Positions 50,231 to 59,954 of a DNA stretch of 64,000 nt are shown piece after piece. Positions within the stretch are counted from its first letter, which is position 1. Every line of letters starts with the position of its first letter. The notes below the pieces were generated by a model. That model was not told the DNA's origin, made no database searches, and saw only the letters and a program-made list of their open reading frames with translations. This DNA comes from Paenibacillus taichungensis. GTDB lineage: Bacteria; Bacillota; Bacilli; Paenibacillales; Paenibacillaceae. A program made the translations under genes and the position numbers. Location: NCBI RefSeq assembly GCF_003287275.1, contig NZ_QEVW01000021.1, positions 1 to 64,000 on the forward strand, in the 5' to 3' direction.

Positions 50231-51850
50231 ATGATACCGCAATATTTAGTGGATTTTGATCTGTCCGCGCTGCCGATGGTGGAGACGGATGTGCTGGTTA
50301 TTGGTTCAGGCATTGCTGGTTTGTTTACTGCGATCAAGGCGAGTGAACAACGCAGTGTGTTGATGATCACGAAGAAGTCGTTACTGGAAAGTAACACCCG
50401 GTATGCGCAGGGGGGAATCGCTGCGGTTATTGCTGAAGATGATTCACCTGCCTACCATTTGCAGGATACACTTGTTGCAGGAGCGGGATTATGCCGCTCC
50501 GAAGCAGTCGAAGCATTGGTGAACGAGGGCCCTGACGGAGTGAAAGAACTGATTCGCTTGGGTACTTTGTTTGATCTGGAGAACGGCGAGTTGGCGTTGA
50601 CGCAGGAAGGTGCGCACAGCCACCGCCGTATTTTGCATGCCAATGGGGATGCAACGGGATATGAGATTGTGCGTGCACTGGCTGCACAGGCGAATGAACA
50701 TCCGGGGATTGAAGTGTGGGATGAGCATTTTGTCATTGACCTAATTACAGAGCAGGGAGAATGTGTAGGTGCGCTGGTTCAGAAGGCTGATGGTTCGCAA
50801 GTATTTGTGAAAGCAGAGGCAACCGTACTATGCTCTGGCGGGGCTGGACAGTTGTATCGATATACGACTAATCCGGAAGTGGCTACAGCAGACGGCGTGG
50901 CGATGGCCTATCGTGCCGGAGCAGTTGTCCGGGACATGGAGTTTATTCAATTCCACCCGACCTCACTTTGTTATCCAGGAGCACCACGTTTCCTGGTGTC
51001 CGAGGCTGTACGTGGCGAAGGAGCTTATTTGCGCAATGTGAAAGGCGAGCGCTTCATGGAACGGTATCATGCACAGCTTGAACTGGCACCACGTGATATC
51101 GTTGCGCGGGCCATTGTCAGTGAGATGGAATCGACAAACAGTACCTTTGTATATTTGGATATCACTCATGAACCGTCGGAGATGATTAAACATCGGTTTC
51201 CTACCATCTATGAGACCTGTATGCGATACGGACTGGATATGACTACAGACTGGATTCCGGTCGCTCCTGCTGCACATTACATGATGGGCGGAGTGAAGAC
51301 GGATCTTAGCGGGGAGAGCAGCATTGGCAGATTATTTGCCTGCGGTGAGGTATCTTCTACCGGAGTGCATGGTGCCAATCGTCTGGCAAGCAACTCTCTC
51401 TCTGAAGCAATCGTATTTGGCCGGAGAATCGTGGATCGTATTCAAGCCCTTCCTCCACTAGCTCCGCTACAGACAAGAATTCCCACATCAACAAGCATTC
51501 GCAGGAGCATAAAAGAAGAGCAGAAGCCGGTGTCCGAAAGACGCTTGCGTCTGCAAAAAATGATGGTACGTCAAGTGGGGCTGCGCCGGAATGGGGCTAA
51601 CCTGCAAGGAGCAATAGAGAAGCTGCAACAAGAACTGCAATTTTTTGATCAGAAGTTTACTCACAAAGAAGAGATGGAATATGCCAACCTTTTGACCTGT
51701 GCCTGGTTGGTTACCACTGGAGCATTACACCGCGAGGAAAGTCGGGGAGCCCACTACCGTGAGGATTTCCCGCAGCGTGACGATGCCGTATGGCAGAAGC
51801 ATAGTCTGCAGCAGCGAGAACAAGCGATTGTGGAGGAATTGATGTCATGA
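50231..51850 (+). CDS. nadB: L-aspartate oxidase NadB
   Basis: FAD enzyme that oxidises L-aspartate to iminoaspartate for NadA. The 539-residue protein has the dinucleotide motif VLVIGSGIAGLFTAIKA near residue 19, the RYAQGGIAAV and the succinate-dehydrogenase-family HRRILHANGDATG motifs, and HPTSL. AGGTGA precedes the ATG. Its stop overlaps the nadC start by 4 nt. Confidence 0.97.
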   Translation: MIPQYLVDFDLSALPMVETDVLVIGSGIAGLFTAIKASEQRSVLMITKKSLLESNTRYAQGGIAAVIAEDDSPAYHLQDTLVAGAGLCRSEAVEALVNEGPDGVKELIRLGTLFDLENGELALTQEGAHSHRRILHANGDATGYEIVRALAAQANEHPGIEVWDEHFVIDLITEQGECVGALVQKADGSQVFVKAEATVLCSGGAGQLYRYTTNPEVATADGVAMAYRAGAVVRDMEFIQFHPTSLCYPGAPRFLVSEAVRGEGAYLRNVKGERFMERYHAQLELAPRDIVARAIVSEMESTNSTFVYLDITHEPSEMIKHRFPTIYETCMRYGLDMTTDWIPVAPAAHYMMGGVKTDLSGESSIGRLFACGEVSSTGVHGANRLASNSLSEAIVFGRRIVDRIQALPPLAPLQTRIPTSTSIRRSIKEEQKPVSERRLRLQKMMVRQVGLRRNGANLQGAIEKLQQELQFFDQKFTHKEEMEYANLLTCAWLVTTGALHREESRGAHYREDFPQRDDAVWQKHSLQQREQAIVEELMS

Positions 51851-52713
51851 TACTGAACGGATATAATGAAGGACTCATCGAATCAATCAAAAACTGGCTT
51901 CGTGAGGATGTTGGCGCAGGCGATGTCACAACAAGTGTGACAATTCCTGCTGGCAGTCAGTCCAAGGCCGTTATACATGCCAAAGACAATGGAATCATTG
52001 CAGGGATTACGGTCGCAGAACTCGTGTTTCAGGTAGTGGATCCTGGCCTTGTGTTCACACCGATGGTAAAAGACGGTGATGCAGTTACGCACGGTACGAT
52101 TCTGGCTGAGGTAGAAGGGAGCACACATAGCTTGCTGACAGGAGAGCGTTTGGCTCTTAACCTGCTTCAGCGTATGTCTGGTATCGCTACCCGCACACGT
52201 ACCTATGTCGATGCGTTGGAAGGCCTCCCTACACGACTGGTCGATACTCGTAAAACGACACCGGGACACCGCTTGCTTGAAAAATATGCAGTGCGGGTTG
52301 GTGGCGGAGCAAATCACCGGTTTGGCCTCTATGATGCCGTTATGATTAAGGATAACCACATCAAGGGCGCAGGGGGGATCACTGAAGCGGTACAGCGTGC
52401 GCGGGCCGTCATTCCGCATACCATGACCATTGAAGTTGAGACCGAAAACCTAGAACAGGTCAGAGAAGCCTTGCAGGCTGGGGCAGATATCATTATGCTG
52501 GATAACATGCAACCAGATCGGATGCGTGAGGCCGTCGTTCTTATTCGTGAGCAGGCTCCGCATGTGAAGGTTGAGGCATCGGGCAACGTCTCGCTAAATA
52601 CCATTCGTGGTATTGCAGAGAGCGGAGTGGATGTAATTTCAGTTGGCAGGTTAACCTATTCTTTTGAGAGCCTGGATATCAGCCTAGATTTAAACGAAAA
52701 GAAAGAGGGGTGA
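51847..52713 (+). CDS. nadC: Quinolinate phosphoribosyltransferase NadC
   Basis: Converts quinolinate and PRPP to nicotinate mononucleotide, CO2 and pyrophosphate, the third step of de novo NAD synthesis. The 288-residue protein has LREDVGAGDVTT near residue 17, LNLLQRMSGIATRT, TRKTTPGHRLLEKYAV, and IEVETENLEQ motifs. The start ATG overlaps the nadB stop (ATGA), showing coupling. coaX follows after 6 nt. Confidence 0.97.
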   Translation: MILNGYNEGLIESIKNWLREDVGAGDVTTSVTIPAGSQSKAVIHAKDNGIIAGITVAELVFQVVDPGLVFTPMVKDGDAVTHGTILAEVEGSTHSLLTGERLALNLLQRMSGIATRTRTYVDALEGLPTRLVDTRKTTPGHRLLEKYAVRVGGGANHRFGLYDAVMIKDNHIKGAGGITEAVQRARAVIPHTMTIEVETENLEQVREALQAGADIIMLDNMQPDRMREAVVLIREQAPHVKVEASGNVSLNTIRGIAESGVDVISVGRLTYSFESLDISLDLNEKKEG

Positions 52714-52719
52714 ACCTCT

Positions 52720-53490
52720 TTGATTCTTGTGGTAGACGTGGGCAACAGTAATATCGTACTCGGCGTGTATCAAGGCCGGGAGTTGCTCCACCATTTTCGC
52801 CTGAGTACATCCCGGCAGTCGACAGTGGATGAATACGGCGTATTGATTTATAATTTATTTCATATGTCGGGTATTTCAACACGCGACATTGAAGGTGTGA
52901 TCATCTCATCCGTGGTTCCACCGCTGGTAAATGTGATTGAAGCCATGTGTGAGAAATACGTAGGCAAAAAACCGTTACTCGTTGGGCCTGGTATCCGAAC
53001 CGGCCTGAACCTGCGGTATGAGAATCCTCGTGAAGTTGGCGCGGATCGCATTGTTAATGCAGTAGCAGCCGTTGAGAAGTATGGCGGCCCTCTCGTTGTG
53101 GTCGATTTCGGTACAGCGACCACATTTGACTGTATTGACGAGAAAGGAAATTATCTGGGCGGGGCTATCGTACCCGGCATCCATATTGCAACCGAAGCAC
53201 TCTATGAACGAGCGTCCAAGCTACCTCGTATTGAATTGGAGAAGCCCAAGAAAGTCATTGGTCGCAACACCATTCATGCGATGCAGGCCGGCATTATTTA
53301 TGGTTATGCAGGACAGGTGGACGGTATTGTGGAGCGTATTCGTGAGGAAATGGGAGCCAAGCCTAGAGTTATTGCAACCGGAGGCCTTGCCAAGCTGATT
53401 GCAGAAGAAACACGCAGCATCGATGAAGTGGATCCGCTGCTTACGCTTGAAGGGCTGCGTATCGTTTATGAGCGGAACCGGGAAAGGTAA
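52720..53490 (+). CDS. coaX: Type III pantothenate kinase CoaX
   Basis: First enzyme of coenzyme A synthesis, phosphorylating pantothenate; type III enzymes are not feedback inhibited by CoA. The 256-residue ASKHA-fold protein shows VVDVGNSNIVLGVY at the N-terminus, GADRIVNAVAAVEKYGGPLVVVDFGTATTFD near residues 107-137, and IATGGLAKLI. The start is TTG with AAGAGGGG 9 nt upstream, 6 nt from nadC, so it is probably in the nad operon. Confidence 0.96.
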   Translation: MILVVDVGNSNIVLGVYQGRELLHHFRLSTSRQSTVDEYGVLIYNLFHMSGISTRDIEGVIISSVVPPLVNVIEAMCEKYVGKKPLLVGPGIRTGLNLRYENPREVGADRIVNAVAAVEKYGGPLVVVDFGTATTFDCIDEKGNYLGGAIVPGIHIATEALYERASKLPRIELEKPKKVIGRNTIHAMQAGIIYGYAGQVDGIVERIREEMGAKPRVIATGGLAKLIAEETRSIDEVDPLLTLEGLRIVYERNRER

Positions 53491-53498
53491 GAACAGAG

Positions 53499-53548
53499 AC
53501 GGCAAACAGCGGGCTGAGATTACAGTCTTATATGTTATGCCGTTTTTT
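53499..53548 (+). terminator. Weak terminator after coaX
   Basis: ACGGCA pairs with TGCCGT over a long loop, followed by five T. Confidence 0.4.
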
Positions 53549-53585
53549 CTATAACTGGCGATTACGCCAAAGGAGGCTGAATGAC

Positions 53586-54476
53586 TTGGAAAACAACAAC
53601 AAACAAGACCGGTTAATTCGCGGTACAGCAATGAACGGACGGGTTAGGGCCTTTGCTGTTCAAACGACGGAACTGGTTGAGGAACTGCGCAGAAGACATG
53701 ATACGTTTCCCACGGCTACAGCAGCTATGGGGCGTACGGTTACAGCAGCATCCATTATGGGTGCTATGCTTAAGGGAGAAGAGAAGCTGACTATTCAAGT
53801 CAAAGGCGATGGTCCCATTGGACAGATTGTTGCCGATGCTAATGCGAAGGGTGAAGTTCGTGGTTATGTAAGCAATCCGCATGTACATCTGCCGAGCAAT
53901 AGTATGGGCAAACTGGACGTTGCTGGCGCAGTCGGAACAGAGGGATTCGTGAACGTAACCAAGGATCTGGGGCTGAAAGAGCCTTATCGCGGCAGTGTGC
54001 CGATTATTTCGGGAGAACTTGGCGAAGACTTTACGTACTATTTTGCCAAATCGGAGCAGACGCCTTCTGCTGTAGGCGTAGGTGTACTGGTGGACACCGA
54101 CAATTCGGTTATTGTAGCCGGTGGATTCATTGTACAGTTGCTTCCGGGTTTGACGGATGATGAAATTACTGTGATTGAAAATGCCATTGGCACAATGCCG
54201 CCAGTGACGTCACTGCTGGCAGAGGGGCTTGAACTGGAAGCACTGCTTCGACGCGTACTGCCTGATGTACAGGTCATGGACGAAATGGATATCCATTTCC
54301 ACTGTGAGTGTTCACGTGAGCGGGTAGAGAAAACATTGATCAGTCTGGGTCAATCGGAATTGGAACAATTGATTGAGGAAGAAGGCCAGGCCGAAGTGGT
54401 TTGCCAATTTTGCAATGAGGCTTACGATTTTAACAAGGAACAACTTGAGACCATCCTAGAGCAAGCCAAGAACTGA
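53586..54476 (+). CDS. hslO: Redox-regulated chaperone Hsp33
   Basis: Holdase activated by oxidation: a zinc-bound cysteine cluster releases zinc and forms disulfides, exposing substrate sites. The 296-residue protein ends with CEC near residue 239 and CQFC near 272, the redox switch. The start is TTG 53586 with AAGGAGG 9 nt upstream; a longer frame from 53532 lacks support. Position after coaX is as in B. subtilis. Confidence 0.95.
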   Translation: MENNNKQDRLIRGTAMNGRVRAFAVQTTELVEELRRRHDTFPTATAAMGRTVTAASIMGAMLKGEEKLTIQVKGDGPIGQIVADANAKGEVRGYVSNPHVHLPSNSMGKLDVAGAVGTEGFVNVTKDLGLKEPYRGSVPIISGELGEDFTYYFAKSEQTPSAVGVGVLVDTDNSVIVAGGFIVQLLPGLTDDEITVIENAIGTMPPVTSLLAEGLELEALLRRVLPDVQVMDEMDIHFHCECSRERVEKTLISLGQSELEQLIEEEGQAEVVCQFCNEAYDFNKEQLETILEQAKN

Positions 54477-54500
54477 TTTTATGCGGGGACGGGACGCGGA

Positions 54501-55451
54501 ATGACAAGACAGGAAAAAGGGTTATGGACGGCTGTAATTGTCTTGACGCTTGGAATGCTGGTGATGGGTTCGGTTTTGGTTGTGCAAGGCTTAAGAAATG
54601 GACGAGAAGGAGCAGATCCACCTCAGGATACCAATCAGGAAGAGGGAAGTGCGGTAGCAACGATCAATGGGGAGGTCATAACCAACAAGGAATGGACCGA
54701 AGCATTGAAACGGCGCTATGGCAGTGAATTGCTGCTCCAGATGCTCAATCGCAAAGCCGTATATGCGGAAGCGCTCGATCGTAATCTGACGGTGACTCCC
54801 AAGGAAATTGCGAAGGAACTTGCCGCAGCCATGGATGGATATGATTCGGAGAAGGCTTATTTTGACGAAATGCAGTCTCAACTGGGTTTATCCAGGCAGG
54901 ACCTTGAGTTGGAGGCGGGATACCGACTTCTGCTTGAGAAAATCGCGACGGGCGGTATTCAGATTAAGGATGCAGATATTGAGCATTACTGGAACGAACA
55001 CCGTGAAGACTATGTTTCCCCAGAGAAATATGATCTGTCTATCATTGTATTGAAGGAAGAGGAACAGGCTGAATCAGTCCTGGATGCGCTCGACAAGGGA
55101 GCAGACTTTGAAGAAACCGCACGGAATGAATCGACAGACAGTTACTCCCGTGATGCGGGTGGTCGTCTGGGATGGATCGAGCAGAACGATCCGTTTCAGT
55201 CCGAAGCAATTCTCAAACTTGCAGCTCAACTGGACGTTGGCGATATTGCAGGGCCGGTAAAGGTCGAAGAAGGTTACGCCATCATTAAAATGAATGACAA
55301 ACAAGAGCGTCAGGTACAACCAGCAGAAGAGGTTCGCGAAGAAATTCGGATGCAGCTTGCTCTAAGCCTGGCTGATCCCTTGCCTCAGGTGGAGGAGAGG
55401 TTACGCAACAAGTATGAAGCTGTCATCATCGCTGAAATTCCGGCATCCTGA
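54501..55451 (+). CDS. YacD-like parvulin-type peptidyl-prolyl isomerase
   Basis: A 316-residue membrane-anchored protein with a single N-terminal span near residues 9-29 and no lipobox, followed by a SurA-like helical part and a parvulin domain (LSIIVLKEEEQAESVLDALDKGADF, VEEGYAIIKMNDKQ). It resembles B. subtilis YacD, a PrsA-like protein of unknown client. The ribosome binding site is only GGGACG. Unlike the lipoprotein foldase at 31.3 kb it has no Thr/Gly-rich tail. Confidence 0.87.
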   Translation: MTRQEKGLWTAVIVLTLGMLVMGSVLVVQGLRNGREGADPPQDTNQEEGSAVATINGEVITNKEWTEALKRRYGSELLLQMLNRKAVYAEALDRNLTVTPKEIAKELAAAMDGYDSEKAYFDEMQSQLGLSRQDLELEAGYRLLLEKIATGGIQIKDADIEHYWNEHREDYVSPEKYDLSIIVLKEEEQAESVLDALDKGADFEETARNESTDSYSRDAGGRLGWIEQNDPFQSEAILKLAAQLDVGDIAGPVKVEEGYAIIKMNDKQERQVQPAEEVREEIRMQLALSLADPLPQVEERLRNKYEAVIIAEIPAS

Positions 55452-55487
55452 TTATCCTGCAAACGAATGTTCTGCTGCATCTTGATA

Positions 55488-55535
55488 AAAATACTCTGTC
55501 TACGGCCTTAGGGCCCAGGGCGGAGTATTTTTTTG
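55488..55535 (+). terminator. Terminator after the yacD-like gene
   Basis: AAAATACTC at 55488-55496 pairs with GAGTATTTT at 55523-55531, with an inner GGCC region and a T run. Confidence 0.8.
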
Positions 55536-55545
55536 AGTCCTCATA

Positions 55546-55574
55546 TTGACAATAGGGTGTAACGTTGATAAGAT
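55546..55574 (+). promoter_or_regulatory. Sigma-A promoter of cysK
   Basis: TTGACA at 55546-55551 and TAAGAT at 55569-55574 with a 17-nt spacer. The following leader of about 215 nt to cysK holds no recognised riboswitch. CymR control would be expected, but I cannot show a full site. Confidence 0.65.
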
Positions 55575-55792
55575 AAAAATAATCAAAAACCTACTCATTT
55601 ACTCGGAATAAAACCATTTATATGAACAAAGAAATCTTCGGAAAACCCAGGTTCTGTCCGGTTTATTGCAGATGGAATAGACTCAGAAGGATTTCCGTGG
55701 TTCTCTTTTATAACATCTAGAGGCTGCTCGGCCACACATGTATATGGCAACAGGACTTAAGTAGTATTCATCCCACTAAGGAGGGCATTCAT

Positions 55793-56731
55793 ATGGCTAA
55801 AGTAGTTAATAACGTAACAGAACTCATCGGAGGTACTCCGCTTGTTCGTCTGAACCGTATTGTACCTGAAGGCAGTGCTGAAGTGTTCGTGAAACTGGAA
55901 TACCAGAATCCAGGTTCAAGCGTCAAAGACCGTATCGCGATTAGCATCGTGGAAGAAGCGGAAAAAGAAGGCAAGCTGAAACCGGGTGATACCATCATCG
56001 AAGCAACAAGTGGTAACACAGGAATTGGACTGGCTATGGTGGCTGCCGCCAAAGGCTACAAGTCTGTTATTGTTATGCCGGAAACGATGAGCATGGAACG
56101 TCGTAACCTGCTTCGCGCCTACGGAGCTGAGCTTGTGCTTACACCGGGAGCCGAAGGTATGAATGGTGCAGTTAAAAAAGCTGAGGAATTGCTTAAGGAA
56201 AATCCATCTTATTTCATGGCTGAGCAATTTAAAAATAAAGCCAACGTGAAGATCCACCGTGAAACGACTGGTCCTGAGATTGTTGAAGCTATTCAATCTG
56301 TAGGCGGTACGTTGGATGCTTTCGTTGCAGGAATCGGTACAGGCGGAACGATTACAGGTACAGGTGAAGTGTTGAAGGAATCCTTCCCTGGGATTAAAGT
56401 TGTTGCCGTTGAACCAGCAGCTTCCCCAATCTTGGCAGGTGGCAAACCGGGCCCTCACAAAATTCAGGGGATCGGTGCTAACTTTATTCCTGAGATTCTG
56501 GATCAGGAAATCTATGACGAGATCATTCACATCGAAAATGACGATGCGTTTGAGACGGCTCGTCAAGTAGCGAAGGAAGAAGGTATTCTGTCCGGTATTT
56601 CTTCCGGTGCAGCTATCCGCGCAGGTCTGCAAGTGGCCAAACAGTTGGGTGCAGGCAAACGTGTTGTCGTTATCGTGCCAAGTAACGGCGAACGTTACCT
56701 CAGTACGCCACTTTACAACTTCGAAGCTTAA
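55793..56731 (+). CDS. cysK: Cysteine synthase A (O-acetylserine thiol-lyase)
   Basis: PLP enzyme that makes cysteine from O-acetylserine and sulfide. The 312-residue protein has NPGSSVKDRIA with the PLP lysine near residue 46, ATSGNTGIGLA near 71, the phosphate-binding GIGTGGTITGTG near 179 and GISSGAAIRA near 263. AAGGAGGGC precedes the ATG. A terminator follows, so cysK is separate from the folate genes. Confidence 0.97.
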   Translation: MAKVVNNVTELIGGTPLVRLNRIVPEGSAEVFVKLEYQNPGSSVKDRIAISIVEEAEKEGKLKPGDTIIEATSGNTGIGLAMVAAAKGYKSVIVMPETMSMERRNLLRAYGAELVLTPGAEGMNGAVKKAEELLKENPSYFMAEQFKNKANVKIHRETTGPEIVEAIQSVGGTLDAFVAGIGTGGTITGTGEVLKESFPGIKVVAVEPAASPILAGGKPGPHKIQGIGANFIPEILDQEIYDEIIHIENDDAFETARQVAKEEGILSGISSGAAIRAGLQVAKQLGAGKRVVVIVPSNGERYLSTPLYNFEA

Positions 56732-56750
56732 GTTTAACAAGTGATGAAAC

Positions 56751-56790
56751 AAATCCTCCTTGCCCGCATACCGGGTGTGGAGGATTTTTT
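56751..56790 (+). terminator. Terminator after cysK
   Basis: AAATCCTCC pairs with GGAGGATTT, with an inner stem, followed by six T. Confidence 0.88.
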
Positions 56791-56872
56791 GCTGAATGCT
56801 TTTAAAAGCAGCGGCGCTTTAGTATACTATCAGACAATAGAACAAGCGACAGATGGAGGGCGGCAAACCGCA

Positions 56873-58444
56873 ATGACACACCTGATGACAACATACGCCG
56901 ACTGGACAGAGTGGGCCGGAAAAGGTTGGACCATGATGCCGTATATGATCAAGTCGGATAAAGGACCGTATCATGGCGGTTTACCGTTAACGTGGGAGGC
57001 AGCCTGGCAGCAGGCGTCACCCTATGCAATAGTATTGGAGAATGGTAAAGGCGGAAGATATACCTTTCTGGGATTAAATCCGGTATCCGTTATTTCCGGC
57101 AAGGGCAATGAAGCTGTTATTCAAGATCTCATTCAAGGCGGTACCCGGACAGACTGTGGTAAACCGCTGGAAGTATTAAAAAGATGGGCTGCGCCGTACA
57201 GCGCACCAAAGGTGAGCGGGGCTCCAGACTTTGGCGGTGGATGTGCAGGTTATCTAAGCTATGACGTAGCGAGATCTTTGGAAAAGCTGCCAACCTTGGC
57301 TGAAGACAACCCGGCTCTCCCGGATTATTGGTGGATGCGGTTTGAAGAAATATGGGCGTATGACCATGACCAGCAGGCGCTGTTCTGTATGGTTCATCTG
57401 GCTGTACAGCCAGATCAGGATGAAGCTCAGCTCCGTAGGCTGTATGCAGAAGCAGAAGAGCGAGCAGCAGCCATGCAGCAACGATGGCTGCATATTCTAG
57501 GGTTTGCCCAGGCGGAGGAGCAGCAACAGGCATTGGAGCATCGTCATAGCCACATTCATCTCACTGCGCAATCAACCGATTCGGATCAGGAAACGGAAGG
57601 ATGGCACACCTCCTTTCCTCAAGAGGACTTTGAGCAGGCAGTACGCACAGTGCAAGAATATATCCGTCAAGGGGATGTGTTTCAAGTGAACCTGTCCCTG
57701 CGGCAGGAAAAACGTCTGAAGTCCAGTGCAGAACATATCTATGAATGGCTTCGTCTCGTGAATCCCTCTCCTTACATGGGGATGCTGCGTAGTCCTGATT
57801 TCCAATTGGTGAGCGGATCACCTGAGTTGCTCGTCAAAGTGGATCATGGCAAGGTTAGCGCTCGTCCGATCGCAGGAACACGGAGAAGAGGACGAGATGA
57901 AGCCGAAGATGAGATGATGGCTGCTGAGCTGCTGAACAGTGAGAAGGAACGGGCAGAGCATATTATGCTGGTCGATCTGGAACGGAATGATATCGGGCGG
58001 ATTGCAGCTTATGGATCAGTGCATGTGCCTGAACTGATGACGATCGAGAAGTATTCGCATGTCATGCATCTGGTGTCTCAAGTCGAGGGAACGCTGGCAG
58101 ACGGACTATCGGTATTTGATGTGATTGCAGCGACGTTTCCAGGTGGAACGATTACAGGTGCACCCAAAGTTCGTACCATGGAAATCATTGAAGAACTGGA
58201 GCCTGTGCGTCGTGGACCGTATACAGGTTCGATTGGGTGGATGGACTACAGTGGCAATATGGAATTGAACATCGTCATCCGTACACTTTCCATTAAAGAT
58301 GGAGTGGGGTATGTACAGGCAGGAGCAGGCATCGTTATCGACTCCGACCCATATCGGGAATACAAGGAGTGCCGTAACAAGGCAAGAGCCATGATGAGAG
58401 CTGTGAATTACAGCGAGGAAGCTGAAGCCGTTAAATTAAACTAA
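56873..58444 (+). CDS. pabB: Aminodeoxychorismate synthase, chorismate-binding subunit PabB
   Basis: With PabA, converts chorismate and glutamine to aminodeoxychorismate, the precursor of p-aminobenzoate. The 523-residue protein has the chorismate-binding C-terminal domain: QEDFEQAVRTVQEYIRQGDVFQVNLS, RPIAGTRRRG, AEHIMLVDLERNDIGR and TFPGGTITGAPKVR motifs. ATG 56873 has GGAGGG 12 nt upstream; the longer frame from 56741 begins inside the cysK terminator and is not credible. It opens the pabB-pabA-pabC-folP-folB-folK operon. Confidence 0.95.
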   Translation: MTHLMTTYADWTEWAGKGWTMMPYMIKSDKGPYHGGLPLTWEAAWQQASPYAIVLENGKGGRYTFLGLNPVSVISGKGNEAVIQDLIQGGTRTDCGKPLEVLKRWAAPYSAPKVSGAPDFGGGCAGYLSYDVARSLEKLPTLAEDNPALPDYWWMRFEEIWAYDHDQQALFCMVHLAVQPDQDEAQLRRLYAEAEERAAAMQQRWLHILGFAQAEEQQQALEHRHSHIHLTAQSTDSDQETEGWHTSFPQEDFEQAVRTVQEYIRQGDVFQVNLSLRQEKRLKSSAEHIYEWLRLVNPSPYMGMLRSPDFQLVSGSPELLVKVDHGKVSARPIAGTRRRGRDEAEDEMMAAELLNSEKERAEHIMLVDLERNDIGRIAAYGSVHVPELMTIEKYSHVMHLVSQVEGTLADGLSVFDVIAATFPGGTITGAPKVRTMEIIEELEPVRRGPYTGSIGWMDYSGNMELNIVIRTLSIKDGVGYVQAGAGIVIDSDPYREYKECRNKARAMMRAVNYSEEAEAVKLN

Positions 58445-58491
58445 TTAAGCAGCCGTTCTTGTGTGGACGGAAGAACAGGAGGAACAAAAAC

Positions 58492-59067
58492 ATGATACTG
58501 GTTATCGACAATTATGATTCCTTCACATACAACCTGGTTCAATATCTGGGTGAACTGGGGGAGACGGTGGAAGTTCGCCGTAACGATGAAATTGATTTGG
58601 TAGGCATCGAGGCATTGGCACCTGATCATATTTTGATCTCACCGGGGCCTTGTACTCCAAATGAGGCCGGTATTAGTCTGGCGGTCATTGATCACTTCAA
58701 GGGCAGTATTCCGATCTTCGGCGTATGTCTGGGACATCAGGCGATCGGACAGGCTTTCGGAGGGAACGTTATTCGCGCGGACCGGATGATGCATGGCAAA
58801 ACATCGGAGATGCATCATAACGGAACGTCCGTATTTACCGGATTGCCATCTCCCTTTACGGCAACGCGGTATCACTCTTTGATCGTGGAGCGCAGCAGTC
58901 TGCCAGATTGTCTGGAGATTACGGCCGAGACAGCGGAAGGCGAAATTATGGGCTTGCGTCACAAGGAATATGCGATTGAAGGTGTTCAGTTCCATCCCGA
59001 ATCCATCATTACGGATCACGGTCATCAAATGCTGCGTAACTTCCTGTCTCAGCAGGTAAAGGTATAG
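58492..59067 (+). CDS. pabA: Aminodeoxychorismate/anthranilate synthase amidotransferase PabA
   Basis: Class I glutamine amidotransferase that supplies ammonia to PabB and, in B. subtilis, also to anthranilate synthase (TrpE). The 191-residue protein has the SPGPCTPNEAG motif, the nucleophile loop FGVCLGHQAIGQ with Cys near residue 79, and FHPESI with catalytic His-Glu near residue 167. ACAGGAGG precedes the ATG. No trp genes lie nearby, so the shared role is inferred. Confidence 0.95.
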   Translation: MILVIDNYDSFTYNLVQYLGELGETVEVRRNDEIDLVGIEALAPDHILISPGPCTPNEAGISLAVIDHFKGSIPIFGVCLGHQAIGQAFGGNVIRADRMMHGKTSEMHHNGTSVFTGLPSPFTATRYHSLIVERSSLPDCLEITAETAEGEIMGLRHKEYAIEGVQFHPESIITDHGHQMLRNFLSQQVKV

Positions 59068-59069
59068 AG

Positions 59070-59954
59070 ATGAAATATGCCGCGATAAACGGAGAATTGG
59101 TCAATATGGCGGCAGCCGTGGTTCCGGTGACGGATCACGGCTTTTTGTACGGACTCGGATTGTTCGAGACGTTTCGGACCTATCAGGGAGTTCCTTTTCT
59201 GCTGGAACGTCATTTGCAGCGGATGGCTTCAGGGTGTCGTGAACTGGGCATTCCTTTCACAGCAACAGCAGCGGAGGTAACGGACTGGCTCAAAAACCTG
59301 CTGCTCGCTAATGAACTTCAGGATGCCTATGTACGCTATACGGTATCTGCGGGCGAGGCTCCCCTCGGTCTACCTTCAGGAGATTATGTGAAACCCAATC
59401 ATATCGTATTGGCGAAAGCACTACCTGAACCCTCTCCATCGCTATACGAAAATGGAAAAATGCTTCAACGTCTGTTGACGCCCCGTAACACGCCTGAAGG
59501 AGAAGTGCGGTTCAAATCGCTGCATTACATGAACAGCATCCTGGCGAAACGGGAACTGAACGGATATGGGCAATATGTGCAAGGTGCGGAAGGGTTGCAA
59601 TTAACCCGAGATGGGCATGTAGCTGAGGGGATTGTCAGCAATGTGTTCTGGGTGAGAAAGGGCGTACTCTACACGCCAGCACTTGAGACTGGCATTTTGC
59701 CGGGAATCACCAGGGCTGTTGTATTGGAGCTTGCAGCTCAGCAAGGACTGCCTTGCCAGGAAGGTTTATTTCCTTGGGAGGGACTGCTGCAGGCAGATGA
59801 AATCTTTTTGACAGGCTCTGTTGCTGAACTCGTCCCGGTTACCACATTGCGAGATCAGGTTGGAACGGAAACAGTAATCAGCAGCGGACATATAGGCCCG
59901 GTTACAGATGCGCTTCTGGGTATGTACCGGCAGAAAGCGGGGTATACTTCATGA
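59070..59954 (+). CDS. pabC: Aminodeoxychorismate lyase PabC
   Basis: PLP lyase of the branched-chain aminotransferase fold that releases p-aminobenzoate and pyruvate. The 294-residue protein shows DHGFLYGLGLFETFR near residue 23, the PLP lysine in RFKSLHYMNSILAKRE near residue 150, and the VSNVFWVRKG region. It starts 2 nt after pabA and overlaps folP by 4 nt. Confidence 0.93.
   Translation: MKYAAINGELVNMAAAVVPVTDHGFLYGLGLFETFRTYQGVPFLLERHLQRMASGCRELGIPFTATAAEVTDWLKNLLLANELQDAYVRYTVSAGEAPLGLPSGDYVKPNHIVLAKALPEPSPSLYENGKMLQRLLTPRNTPEGEVRFKSLHYMNSILAKRELNGYGQYVQGAEGLQLTRDGHVAEGIVSNVFWVRKGVLYTPALETGILPGITRAVVLELAAQQGLPCQEGLFPWEGLLQADEIFLTGSVAELVPVTTLRDQVGTETVISSGHIGPVTDALLGMYRQKAGYTS

Noticed and set aside
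55575..55792. Possible T-box or S-box leader of cysK
   Set aside because: No T-box antiterminator sequence or SAM-riboswitch core was found, and the only terminator nearby precedes the promoter.
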